Assembly: GCA_038380435.1 (NCBI GenBank)
Contig: JAWZYU010000019.1
Coordinates: 18,377,801 to 18,441,800 of the forward strand
Direction of reading: 5' to 3'
Length of the DNA stretch: 64,000 bases
DNA from: Ryuthela nishihirai
Taxonomy: Eukaryota > Arthropoda > Arachnida > Araneae > Heptathelidae
Part shown: positions 1 through 8,871 of the stretch, piece after piece
How the letters are laid out: every line of letters starts with the position of its first letter
Position numbering within the stretch: position 1 is the first letter of the stretch
Position numbers and translations under genes: made by a program
The notes under the pieces: model-generated
The model's input: only the letters and a program-made list of their open reading frames with translations
What the model was told of the DNA's origin: nothing
Databases searched by the model: none

Positions 1-243
1 AAAGACACAAATCTAGTGAATATGCATTCAAGCAAAGAAATTAATTATTTCTTTTGCTCATAAAGTTTTTGAGTAATTTGATTGCTTATGTGAGAAAGAT
101 AAGAATTATTTCTTTTGTGTGTCAACTAAAACTGATAAAATTGACAAAAATCAATTATGGAAAGGAATCGTGGAAAGGAATCTAGTAGAAGAAAAAAATA
201 AGAGACACGGGTACCAAAAGAGAAGTAGAAATAATATTGAAAA

Positions 244-430
244 CTAAACTAAAAGAAGTAATAAAGTATCACAGGATGTGTCCTGTTGACAAGAAACACT
301 TGAAATAATTTGCTGAAAAAATTTGTTTTCATATTGAGTGGAACCGACATCTCCTAGAAGGATGCCAGGGTGATGTCTGGCATGCTTCTGGGAGACATGG
401 GTTTCAATCCTACTCAGGACAAAAACAAAA
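244..430. repeat. Rearranged tRNA-like SINE pieces (family 3)
   Basis: Bases 258-330 match 13980-14040 in the same orientation (tail with 'acaagaaac' and 'ttgaaataatt'). Bases 362-421 match the tRNA-like head at 14040-14100 in the opposite orientation. The head contains a T-loop-like 'gggtttcaatcc'. The two halves are therefore inverted relative to each other. The family assignment rests on only two copies. Confidence 0.35.
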
Positions 431-750
431 AGGAGCAATATCTACAAAGAAAGTAAAGCCACTTCCCTTCCTTAAAACCTCTCTAAAGTGTTGTACAAAG
501 TAACACTAAACATAAAACTTCTTTTGGGTCTTAACTATAAGACCAACATCAACTTGAAACAAAAGGAATTTCTCAACTTGGAGAATTTTGTTTCAAAACA
601 AAGGACAAAATTATCAGATGAAATGATCAATGTTTTTTAAAGTATCACTTTGAATTTAATGCATAAGTAGCTGTTTTGACTACAATTGTTGTATTAAAAA
701 CTAGACATAAAACAGACTAGTTTTGTTTAATTATAATATTTTTGTTTCAT

Positions 751-1993
751 TTTATAATAAGCTAGTAGATTTGCTTGACATTCCCCACATTGCAAGCTTT
801 CATTGGCATAAAACTCATTACAATCGTTTGGTTCCAATCCTGTTACAATGTTTGATCCCATATCCTATTGCAATCGTTTGGTCCTATATCCTATTACAAT
901 CAGTTCATCCCCGCTATCCCCCCCATGGTAAACATTTTATTCCCCTTTTCTACGGGGGTGGCTCAGTTGGTAGCGTGCCAGGCTCGTAATCTATAGTTCC
1001 CAGGTTCGAGTCCCAGCTGGGTCAGCGTTGAGATTTATCTCCGCAAAATTCCCCGCCCTGCCCATGGTCAGTAGGGGACACCGATGGGCTTGGAAAGGCC
1101 GCCGTCCGTCGGATGGGACGTTAAGCCGTGGTCCCGTGTGCGGGAGAGCCATACCCTGTGCACGTTAAAGAACACACTGGATGGCCTTGACGGGAGGCTA
1201 CCATCTGTCTCCCAACAGCTATTCCAGTGGGTCCCCTCCCCCAACTTTCTCTGAGCATTCGGGGTCCATGTGACCTGGCCATTTAGCCCATCGTGTGCAA
1301 AAAAGTGCCGCTCAGAGGTAACCCAACCCCTTTTCTAGGGGTGGTCAGAACCTCTTTGAAGTATATAGTAGATGGCACTCGCCCCCCCCCCCCCCAATGA
1401 AAGCTTTCATTTGGTATAAAACTAGTTACAATCATTTCATCCTCCCCCCTGCTCCCCTCTGGTAAGAATATTACTCCCCTCTTCTACATGAGGTCTGAAA
1501 CTCTTTAAAGTATATAGTAGGTGGCATTCCTCCATTGGAAGCTTTCATTTGTCCTAAAACTGACTGTGATAGTTTCGTTCCATCTCCCCCCTCTATCCAC
1601 CTATGATAAAAATTTTATTCCCCTCTTCTAGGGGAGGTCTGAAATGCTGAAGTATATAGTAGATGACACTCTCCAAGTTGCAAGCTCTCGTTTCCATAAA
1701 ACACATCATGATTGTTTTGTATCTCTCCCCCCTTGTAAAACTTTTACCCTACTGTTTTAGGGAGGTTGAGAAATTCAAGAAATTCAAACCTGCTCACCCC
1801 AATTTTGGTTGACCCCAGTGGGTTCACACATAGCTTATATTCTGTGTTATACTTTTCCTGGATGAAGGGAATGTTCATGCAAAGTTTGATGCCCCTAGCT
1901 CTTCTGGGGGCTGAGTGCTTAAGCGAACAGACAAACAAACAAACAAACAAACTTCGTTAAATATTAGATATACTAAACATATAAATATTTTAT
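751..1993 (+). repeat. Dispersed element, copy A, with internal ~140 bp tandem units
   Basis: It begins with 'tttataataagctagtag' and carries repeated units starting near 795, 1397, 1535 and 1680. Each unit has 'aagctttcatt', 'ataaaact', a C-rich stretch, 'ttctaggg' and 'aaagtatatagtag'. It ends in a conserved block with (caaa)n at 1927-1950 and 'tattagatata'. A second copy with the same start and end follows directly. The layout recalls DINE-1/Helentron elements (short termini, central minisatellite), but no replicase is present and the class is inferred. Confidence 0.5.
953..1326 (+). mobile_element. SINE-1 (tRNA-Met-like head), near full length
   Basis: A tRNA-like head carries an A-box-like 'tggctcagttggtagcg' and a B box 'ggttcgagtcc'. 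Other copies have 'ctcataa' in the anticodon loop, pointing to elongator tRNA-Met. A central domain follows with 'gacgttaagccg' and 'cacgttaaagaacac', then a 3' end 'gtgcaaaaaagtgccgctc' and 'acccaac'. It is flanked by an 11-bp duplication 'ccccttttcta' (942-952 and 1327-1337). It interrupts one of the ~140 bp tandem units, so it is younger than the array. Confidence 0.85.
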
Positions 1994-3352
1994 TTTATAA
2001 TAGACTAGCAGATTTAACTGGTGATGCTTGGGCCTGAAACTCTGAATTATACATTAGATGACGCTCCACACATTTCAAGCTTACATTTGGCATAAAACTC
2101 ATTATCAATCCCCCTCTGGTATTTTCTCCCCCTTTTAGGGGAGGAAAGAAGTGATATGTTTTGAGGTACCGCATGATCCTCTCGTGTCAGAAATTTTCTA
2201 AACCAAAAGACAGTATTGCCTCACTCAGATAATTGAACTTTTCAAATCATTTCATACCCACCAGAGTTGCTTGGATACAGTTGGCCAGGAATATGTAACT
2301 TTATGGCAAAAGGAAATTAAATATAGACTAAGTTTTACAAAGAGCAGCAGTGATTCAATCAGTAATATGCCAGGCTCATAATCTGCAGTTCCCAGATTCA
2401 AGTCCCAGCTGGGCCAACATTGAAATTTATCTCCACGAAATTCCCCACTTTGCCCTCGATCAGTAGGAGACACCGATGGGATTGGAAAGTCTGCCGTCTG
2501 CCAGATGGGACGTAAAGCCATGGCTCCATGTGTACCCTGCACATTAAAGAACATGCTGTATGGCCTTGACAGTAGGTTACCACCTGTCTCCTAACATCTA
2601 TCTTGTGGGTTTCCTCCCCCAACCTTCTCTGAGCCCTGGAGTTGTTGTGACCTGACCATTTAACCCATTGTGTGCAAAAAAGTGCCACTTAGAGATAAAG
2701 TAAGTTTTATAAAAAACAAAATCTGTAGGTACTATGAATGTATACAAAGAAAAAAAAACATTATTTATTTCTTAGCATATCATTTAAATCATTTATTGAT
2801 TAACATACTTTATAAGTTATACATTGTTTTTCTAATTAAGTTAATTATTTTAACATCTGATATCTGTTCTTAGTTTTTGAAGCCTTCATTTCAAAAAGAA
2901 TCTCGACAAAGAATTAAGCTTGTGCTTAATTAGAATGACTTCATTTTGACAGAAATGTTTGTGCTAATTATCCACTTCTGTAATAATGTTTTTTTTTACA
3001 AACCATTGTTACAGAAGATTATACAAATGTACCGAAGATACATTTGAGTCACACAAAAGCAGAAAGATATTAACTGGTGCATTCCTTCTTTTAAATTTGT
3101 TGGTGACAACAGTTATTTTGAATAACTTTTAACCATTAAAATTAAGTCTGGGGATTTTGAGAAATTCAAACCTGTCCACACTGGTTTTGGCTGACCCTAG
3201 CAGGTTTGCTCTTAGCCTATACTCTTCCCCTGAGTGAAGAGAAAGTTCATGCAAGTTTCCCCTAGCTCTTTTGGTGGCTGAGTGCATAATCTGACATATA
3301 TACAAACACAAAAAATTTCTTTATATATTAGATATAAACATACAAATGCTTG
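1994..3352 (+). repeat. Dispersed element, copy B
   Basis: It begins 'tttataatagactagcag', like copy A, and has at least one unit of the C-rich repeat (2040-2150). It ends at 3140-3350 with the same block as copy A ('gagaaattcaaacctg', 'cccctagctctt', 'tattagatata'). A SINE-1 lies inside. The 2700-3130 part is AT-rich and I recognise nothing in it. It directly abuts copy A. Confidence 0.45.
2345..2699 (+). mobile_element. SINE-1 copy, diverged
   Basis: The tRNA-like head is decayed ('gtgattcaatcagtaatatgcc') but keeps 'ctcataatctgcag' and 'gttcccag'. The central domain ('ggacgtaaagccatgg', 'cacattaaagaacatg') and the 3' end 'gtgtgcaaaaaagtgcc' follow. Scattered substitutions make it older than the copies at 953 and 6074. 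No clear target duplication was seen. Confidence 0.8.
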
Positions 3353-3359
3353 TTTTATA

Positions 3360-4383
3360 ATTAGTTTTATTGTTAATATTTATGATTTATTATATGTATA
3401 TATTTATAATTTATTATATGTTAATATTTATAATTAATTATTTGTTAGTAAGTTGTTTTGCCAGTAATTAAAATTTTGATTATTATAATAAAAAATTAAA
3501 AAAATTAGAAATTAGGCACATAAGAAAAAATATTTTATATACAATTAGATTTTTCAGGAGTTTTTGAGAATTTAGATACCTGATTTCCAATTTTCGTGAA
3601 TTTAAAACTGTCAAAAAATCAGAAACTTAGTACAGAGCATCCAAATGAATTCATTGCAAATGCTGTCATCTGTGATGTATCATGCAAGTAGAAACACGAC
3701 AGATTTAAATCACTCCTATAAATTTAATTTCTCTCTTTTCAGATTTTTTTCAATTCTTTAGCCCTATACTTGAGTTTTTACATATTTATTTTCACTTCTG
3801 CCACAGGGTGTGGCACAATTTCAGTTGTAGCAGGTATGGGTACTTCATCTAGCACTATGTCTGTCATTTATGATCTTCAATTTGGAAGTTAGCCAATCTG
3901 TATCAATATACTACTGCATTGCAATAAAAGTAAGAATGTTTGGAAGGTGATAAAAGTTATTTTTGATTTATGGAAATGTGACTGATAGGCAACAAATAAT
4001 TTTGACACATTGTAAATATAGGTTTTTTTGTGTGATTTTCAGTAAGTTTTTTTATTTGTGTTTGTTCTGAAATTCAAGATTGTTATTTGTTTCATTAAAT
4101 TTCTTCATTAGCTCTAAAAGTTAAGAAGACACACAGTGAGTTAGATTTAATTCACAATATCATTATTATTATAGAACAACTGAAATGTCTATGCTGAAAT
4201 TTTTTGATGCTTAACTAAAATAGACTAGTAGTACATATTACCCTAGGTAATGGATGTAGGCTCCTCTTTAAATTAACATTATGCTAAATACATAACTTTA
4301 ACCAGTTTAAGCTATAGCTATTAGAACTTTAACATTTAGTTAAATTCATAACATTGATAAGTTTAAGTTAAAGCTATTAGAAC
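3360..4383. other. Intergenic or intronic DNA without a recognised gene
   Basis: AT-rich sequence with short runs of A and T and repeated 'ttataatttattatatg' near 3385-3430. No long open frame, SINE or transposon end was recognised. It probably lies in an upstream PMS1 intron. Confidence 0.5.
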
Positions 4384-4576
4384 TATGGCCGAGTGGTTAG
4401 CGCGCTTGGCTACTGATCTAAGGGACCTGGGTTCGAGCCCCGGGTAAGGCATGGCTGTTTGTGTTGTTTTTCTGCTGAGGACCTGCCATCCTCACAGACC
4501 TTCTACTATGACATATAAACTGACAGGCTCCTGTCAGACCTCTGTGGCAAGCAGCTGCTTGAGGGGGTATTTATAT
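4384..4576 (+). mobile_element. SINE-2 (class II tRNA-like head)
   Basis: The head has A box 'ggccgagtggttagcgcg' and B box 'gggttcgagccccgg'. The D-arm form fits a Ser/Leu-type tRNA. The body has 'ttgtttttctgctgagg', 'ctgacaggctcctgtcag' (a short palindrome) and ends 'aagcagctgcttgaggggg'. Related copies in this window are at 15887, 23677, 46293, 58102 and 62547. Confidence 0.75.
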
Positions 4577-4831
4577 ATATATATATTTTATTATTTAGCT
4601 TAATGTTGATTTAAAGAGAAACCTAACTCCATTGCCTACAGCAATGTGTAATACTAGCCTATCTTAGTTCAGCTTGAACAATTTTTACGATGAGGGACAT
4701 TTAGTTGTTCCATAATGACAGTGTATTGTGAATTAAATATAATTTTTTAATTAGCTGTTCTAGTTATTTGAACTTTCCTCATTGTGACACTACACTATAA
4801 TAATTACATTGTGGTGCTTCTGCAATTACTC

Positions 4832-5095
4832 AAGAGTGTATGGGCTTGGAAAGGCTGCTGTCTGTTGGATTAAGCCATGATCCTTTGTGCAGGAGAGCCG
4901 TACCCTGTGCATGTTAAAGAACGTGCTGGATGGTCTTGATTGACAGGAGGCTACCATCTGTCTCCTAATAGCTGTCCAGTGGGTTTCCTCCTCCCAATCT
5001 TCTCTGAGCCTTCAGGGTCCTTTAGTCCATTGTGCAAAAAATTAGTCCATTGTTGCAAAAAAAGTGCTACTCAGAAGTAAAACAACCCAACTCAA
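4832..5095 (+). mobile_element. SINE-1, 5'-truncated
   Basis: It starts within the central domain ('atgggcttggaaaggctgc') and runs through 'catgttaaagaacgtgc' to 'gtgctactcagaagtaaaacaaccc'. The tRNA head is absent. The terminal 'attgtgcaaaaa' unit is duplicated around 5030-5065. Confidence 0.75.
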
Positions 5096-5267
5096 GAAGT
5101 ATCACAAAATTCAGTAGTGTATATCTATATTAGCTGGTTAAAATACAATCACACAATTACACTTTGCTATCTACTGTATCCTTAACATTCATAATGGGCT
5201 CTGTTGTTTTTCATCCATTTTCTTTTCATTCATTTTCTGCTATGCACTAACCTTGTAGAATTGCCCT

Positions 5268-5533
5268 GTCATAAAGGAGACACTGATGGGCTTGGAAAAG
5301 CCACTCTCCAGGATGGGTCATTAAGCCATGGCCCTGTGTGTGGGAGAGCTATACCCTGTGCATGTTAAAGAACACACTGGATGGCCTTGACAGGAAGCTT
5401 CCCTCTATCTCCTAACAGCTGTCCAGTGGGCCCCTTCCCCCAACCTTCTCTGGGTTCTTGTGGTCCTTATGACCTGCCCATTTACCTCCATTGTGTGCAA
5501 AAAAAAGTGCCACTCAGAGGTAAAACAACCCCA
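5268..5533 (+). mobile_element. SINE-1, 5'-truncated
   Basis: It begins at 'aaaggagacactgatgggc', continues through 'catgttaaagaacacac' and ends 'gtgccactcagaggtaaaacaacccc'. It lacks the tRNA head and part of the central domain. Same family and strand as the copies at 4832 and 6074. Confidence 0.75.
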
Positions 5534-5977
5534 CCTTTCTAGAGTTTGAAGTTATATTATTAAATCAGAACTCAAATAAGTGCAAAGCAGAGTTATTTCA
5601 TCAGCTTTTCATATTCAGATTATGAGTATAAATACACACCAATCTGGCTCTAATGAATGATGGAAATTGACTGTTGATGTATACTCTCCTTGACAGCATT
5701 GTATGTGGATATTTTTCTCACAGCTCTTTAAGTGTTGAGTGTACTCAGTGCTAATCCTCAATAATTTGAAAGCACATGCTTATAAAATTTAAATCTATAG
5801 CTAGAACTTTTATGGTTTATATGCTTGCAGCTAATCTTCATGGCTGTCTTTACATCATGTGAAACTAGATATGTCAGTGAAAAGCAGAGCGAGGTATTCA
5901 CAAATTTTAGAATTTTGATTAGTTTTGTTAGACTCTGTTTTTTTGCATGATTTCAAGTTTTGATTTTGGTTTTCCAG

Positions 5978-6050
5978 AAGTTGTATGAAAGTGATTCATC
6001 AGCTTCTCTCATGGAGCCGCAACCACTGAACTTTCTAGATAGCATTATAA
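5978..6050 (+). other. Possible unassigned exon
   Basis: A 73-nt stretch between a good acceptor ('ggttttccag') and a donor (GTGAGT at 6051) is open in one frame, reading KLYESDSSASLMEPQPLN and a few more residues. Its phase (+1) does not fit the phase-0 start of the PMS1 exon at 6980, and the other two frames have stops. It could be an optional exon, part of another transcript, or chance. Confidence 0.18.
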
Positions 6051-6073
6051 GTGAGTGAGCTGGTACTGTTATG

Positions 6074-6458
6074 GGGGGCAGGGGTGGCTCAGTCGGTAGC
6101 GCACCAGGCTTGTAATCTGTAGTTCCCAGGTTCGAGTCCCAGCTGGGTCAGCGTTGAGATTTATCTCTGCAAAATTCTCCGCCCTGCCCACAGTCAATAG
6201 GGGACACCGATGGGCTTGGAAAGGCCGCTGTCTGTCGGATGGGACATTAAGCCATGGCCCCGTGTGCGGGAGAGCCATACCCTGTGCTCGTTAAAGAACA
6301 CGCTGGATGGCCTTGAAGGGAGACTACCATCTGTCTCCCAACAGCTGTTCCAGTGGGTCCCCTCCCCCAACCTTCTCTGAGCCTTCGTGGTCCTTGTGAC
6401 CTAGCCATTTAGCCCATGGTGTGCAAAAAAGTGCCACTCAGAGGTAAAACAACCCAAA
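6074..6458 (+). mobile_element. SINE-1, full length, with 13-bp target duplication
   Basis: It has a complete tRNA-like head (A box 'tggctcagtcggtagcg', B box 'ggttcgagtcc'), central domain and 'gtgcaaaaaagtgccactc' end. It is flanked by the exact duplication 'tggtactgttatg' at 6061-6073 and 6459-6471. This is one of the best-preserved copies in the window and a good reference for the family. Confidence 0.88.
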
Positions 6459-6979
6459 TGGTACTGTTATGTTAATAAAAATATTGATAAAGTTATGCAA
6501 CATAAACCTGCACTCAGCTCTTCCCAAATTGGTCACAAATCTTTTGTTACCCTACATGCTACTTGAGTTCTAAATTGATCCATTAATATGTATTTTATTT
6601 TTAATTGTATTTATGTGTTATGTTCTCGGTGGCATACCCAGAAATTTGGAACAGGAGAGGTCCCGAACTACCACACGATGATGGGTTGTACAGTTGATGG
6701 CTGTACAATTGCATGACATTTCAAATTTATGCATGCTCAAAAGTTGAAATTAGGCACATTTAAAAAAAAAGTTAGTTGTCAAATCTTAATAGGGGAGATT
6801 TAAATACCCCAAACCCCCATATGCCCCTGTATGTTCTGAATTGTTTGTGATTTACCTAAATGCTTATAGTTGTATTAAATTATTAAAAGCAAATAAGGGT
6901 AATTTTTGTTGAAAATAACTATTTTGAATCAAATTTTTTACTTTTTACATTAATTTAATTTTGTTTTCTTTAAATTTAG

Positions 6980-7126
6980 TTGATTCAGGAATACTATCAT
7001 CAGTCGGTAGCAGGTAATTTTAGTAGATATCGATATCCAACGTGCTTTGTTTCCATTGAAGTGCCCCAAAATAAGATTGATGTTAATGTTGAACCAAACA
7101 AAACTACAGTACTCTTCCATTCCAAA
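6980..7126 (+). CDS. PMS1: PMS1 exon: end of MutL ATPase/transducer domain
   Basis: This exon encodes 49 residues, starting LIQEYYHQ and including CFVSIEVPQNKIDVNVEPNK then TTVLFHSK. The pattern [IV]-D-V-N-V-x-P-[DN]-K-x-x-V is the conserved motif that closes the MutL transducer domain (DVNVTP-type in PMS1/PMS2/MLH1). Spacing and the following exon match animal PMS1. The acceptor is 'taaatttag' and the donor is GTGAGT at 7127. Both ends are phase 0. PMS1 pairs with MLH1 (MutL-beta) in the nucleus. Unlike PMS2 it lacks a known endonuclease motif, and its repair role is minor. The upstream GHKL ATPase exons are not in the window. Homology is recognised by eye, with no alignment run. Confidence 0.85.
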
Positions 7127-7299
7127 GTGAGTATTAACATTGTAAACCTTTTAACATAAAAAGTAAGATTATATTAAATTCTCAACTCTTTCTTTATTAG
7201 TAAGCAAACATTGAATAATGTTTCATGATAGAAGTTAAAGTCTGTAAATAGTTATAGACTTTACCTTCTATCAAAGGTAAGGTCTGTAAATGGTAGCTA

Positions 7300-8127
7300 T
7301 GTAATGCTTCAAAGATTATTAACTTTTAAAGGTGGACTTTTTGTCTGATCTAAATTTATTCAAATTCCGGATATCTGTATCGTGCACCAGGCAATAATAA
7401 ATTGCCAAATCAAGTTGAAATAGGGTTCGTTAATATATTTATCAAGCGTTACTTATCGAGTAAGAATTCAAAATTGATTGTCAAGTTTAATTAAAGTTTA
7501 AATCTAATCAAAAAATTTACACTGTTCAAGAGAAAAAATGGTAAAGATTCAAAAGTTTTTAAAACAAAGTTTATTTCCAAAAATTCAACTCACCAAACTC
7601 GATGGTCGAATACATTAGCAACTTGCATCTATCTAAAGTAACATCATCTCGGACAAAAACTCTGTATGCACTGATTCACAATAACTCTGCTACTACATCT
7701 CCACTCCGTGACCCATCATCACCACTCTCTAACAACACTGACAAACTCTCTAACAATACTGACTCCATCTGACAATCTCTATCTCGACAATCTGACTCTG
7801 TCTAACCTAACTTCATTTAGTTATAACTAGCAGCGTACAAAGCTGGCACATGTATATTGCATGCCTCCTGGCATGCAATAGACATGTGCCATTTATTTGC
7901 ATAAACTGATGATTGCACTAGCTGTGATGCAAGAGAGGGTGTGTCCTACACGCACTTTAGCGGTTGTCAATCAAAAGGTCGGAGTTGTGCATATGCATCT
8001 CCTACACTCTCAGAAACAAGAGCTGCAATGTCCAAAATATAGAATAAAATCCCCCAAACTGATAAATATAACATAAATAAAGTAAAAATGGTTAAGGAAA
8101 AGTAAAAGTGAATGGGTGAACATCACA
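7300..8127. mobile_element. Solo LTR, 828 bp, TSD GCTA
   Basis: The segment begins TGTAATGC and ends CATCACA, with 'gcta' repeated exactly at 7296-7299 and 8128-8131. Removing it and one duplication restores 'ggtagctaggcataaa', the sequence present in the other RTE copies. TG...CA ends and a 4-bp duplication fit a Ty3/gypsy-type or similar LTR retrotransposon. No internal coding region remains, so it looks like the product of LTR-LTR recombination. It contains a 21-bp-arm hairpin at 7845-7890 and an AATAAA at about 8043. Confidence 0.7.
7845..7890. repeat. Hairpin-forming inverted repeat inside the solo LTR
   Basis: Arms 7845-7865 and 7870-7890 are complementary over 21 bp with one mismatch, around a 4-nt 'tcct' loop. 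The arms contain 'attgcatgcc' and 'ggcatgcaat'. It could be a palindromic regulatory site of the LTR. Nothing in the sequence proves a function. Confidence 0.7.
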
Positions 8128-8871
8128 GCTAGGCATAAACTGGAAGGAGAGCTGTTTACCAATCCTCAGTGATGATGCACAGACCCGGACAGGTCTAGTG
8201 CCTAATGTCTGACCCCACCTTCTTGTGGTGCAAGCCGTTAGTACCTTTCAAAAGAGATATTCTCATTTGGAAGGAAATGGAAGGGGAGGGCTGCCAGTTC
8301 AGTATGGCCTACTGATTTGGTCACATATGGCGATTTTTTCTTCTTTTTTTTTTTTCAACCCTGCTGGGGAGTGGTCAACTTCACAGGGTCCTAGTGCTGA
8401 CCATTTATACCTACTAGACTGGACTTGTTTATGGATTTGAGCTTGATTATGGATCCTGGGTTTGCTGCACTGGTGGGCCTCTGTTGAGGGAGAATCTGCC
8501 ACTGTGTTTTCTGTTTGCTTCTTTGGTTTCTAGCTGTAAGTGAACAGAGGCATGGGATACCTTATATCAGCTTATATCAGCTGGTGGATAATCCTGATCA
8601 GAGGCCATCACAGGTACCTGAACCTCACTTAGCTAGTTGGGCATCGTCAATCCTAAACTGCAGTAATGTGTCTCAGGCAGGCCATATGGCTCTTGAAAAA
8701 GTCCACTTGACAAGGTGGTGCCTGAAGTTCCTACCAGCATTGGTGGCTTCAGCCTTTAGCGAAGGAGGAACAGGTCTTTGCCCCATGCCTGCGATCAAGG
8801 GCTGTTTGATATTGTTGGCTCTACCTATCTCAATAAACCTAGGTTAATCCTACTAATCAGTTTTCTCCCTG

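Noticed and set aside
953..1030. tRNA-like sequences as functional tRNA genes
   Set aside because: All lie at the heads of SINE copies, with mismatched acceptor stems and conserved SINE bodies downstream.
6069..6278. Minus-strand open frames MALPHTGP... found at several places
   Set aside because: They recur wherever SINE-1 occurs and are the antisense of its GC-rich central domain.
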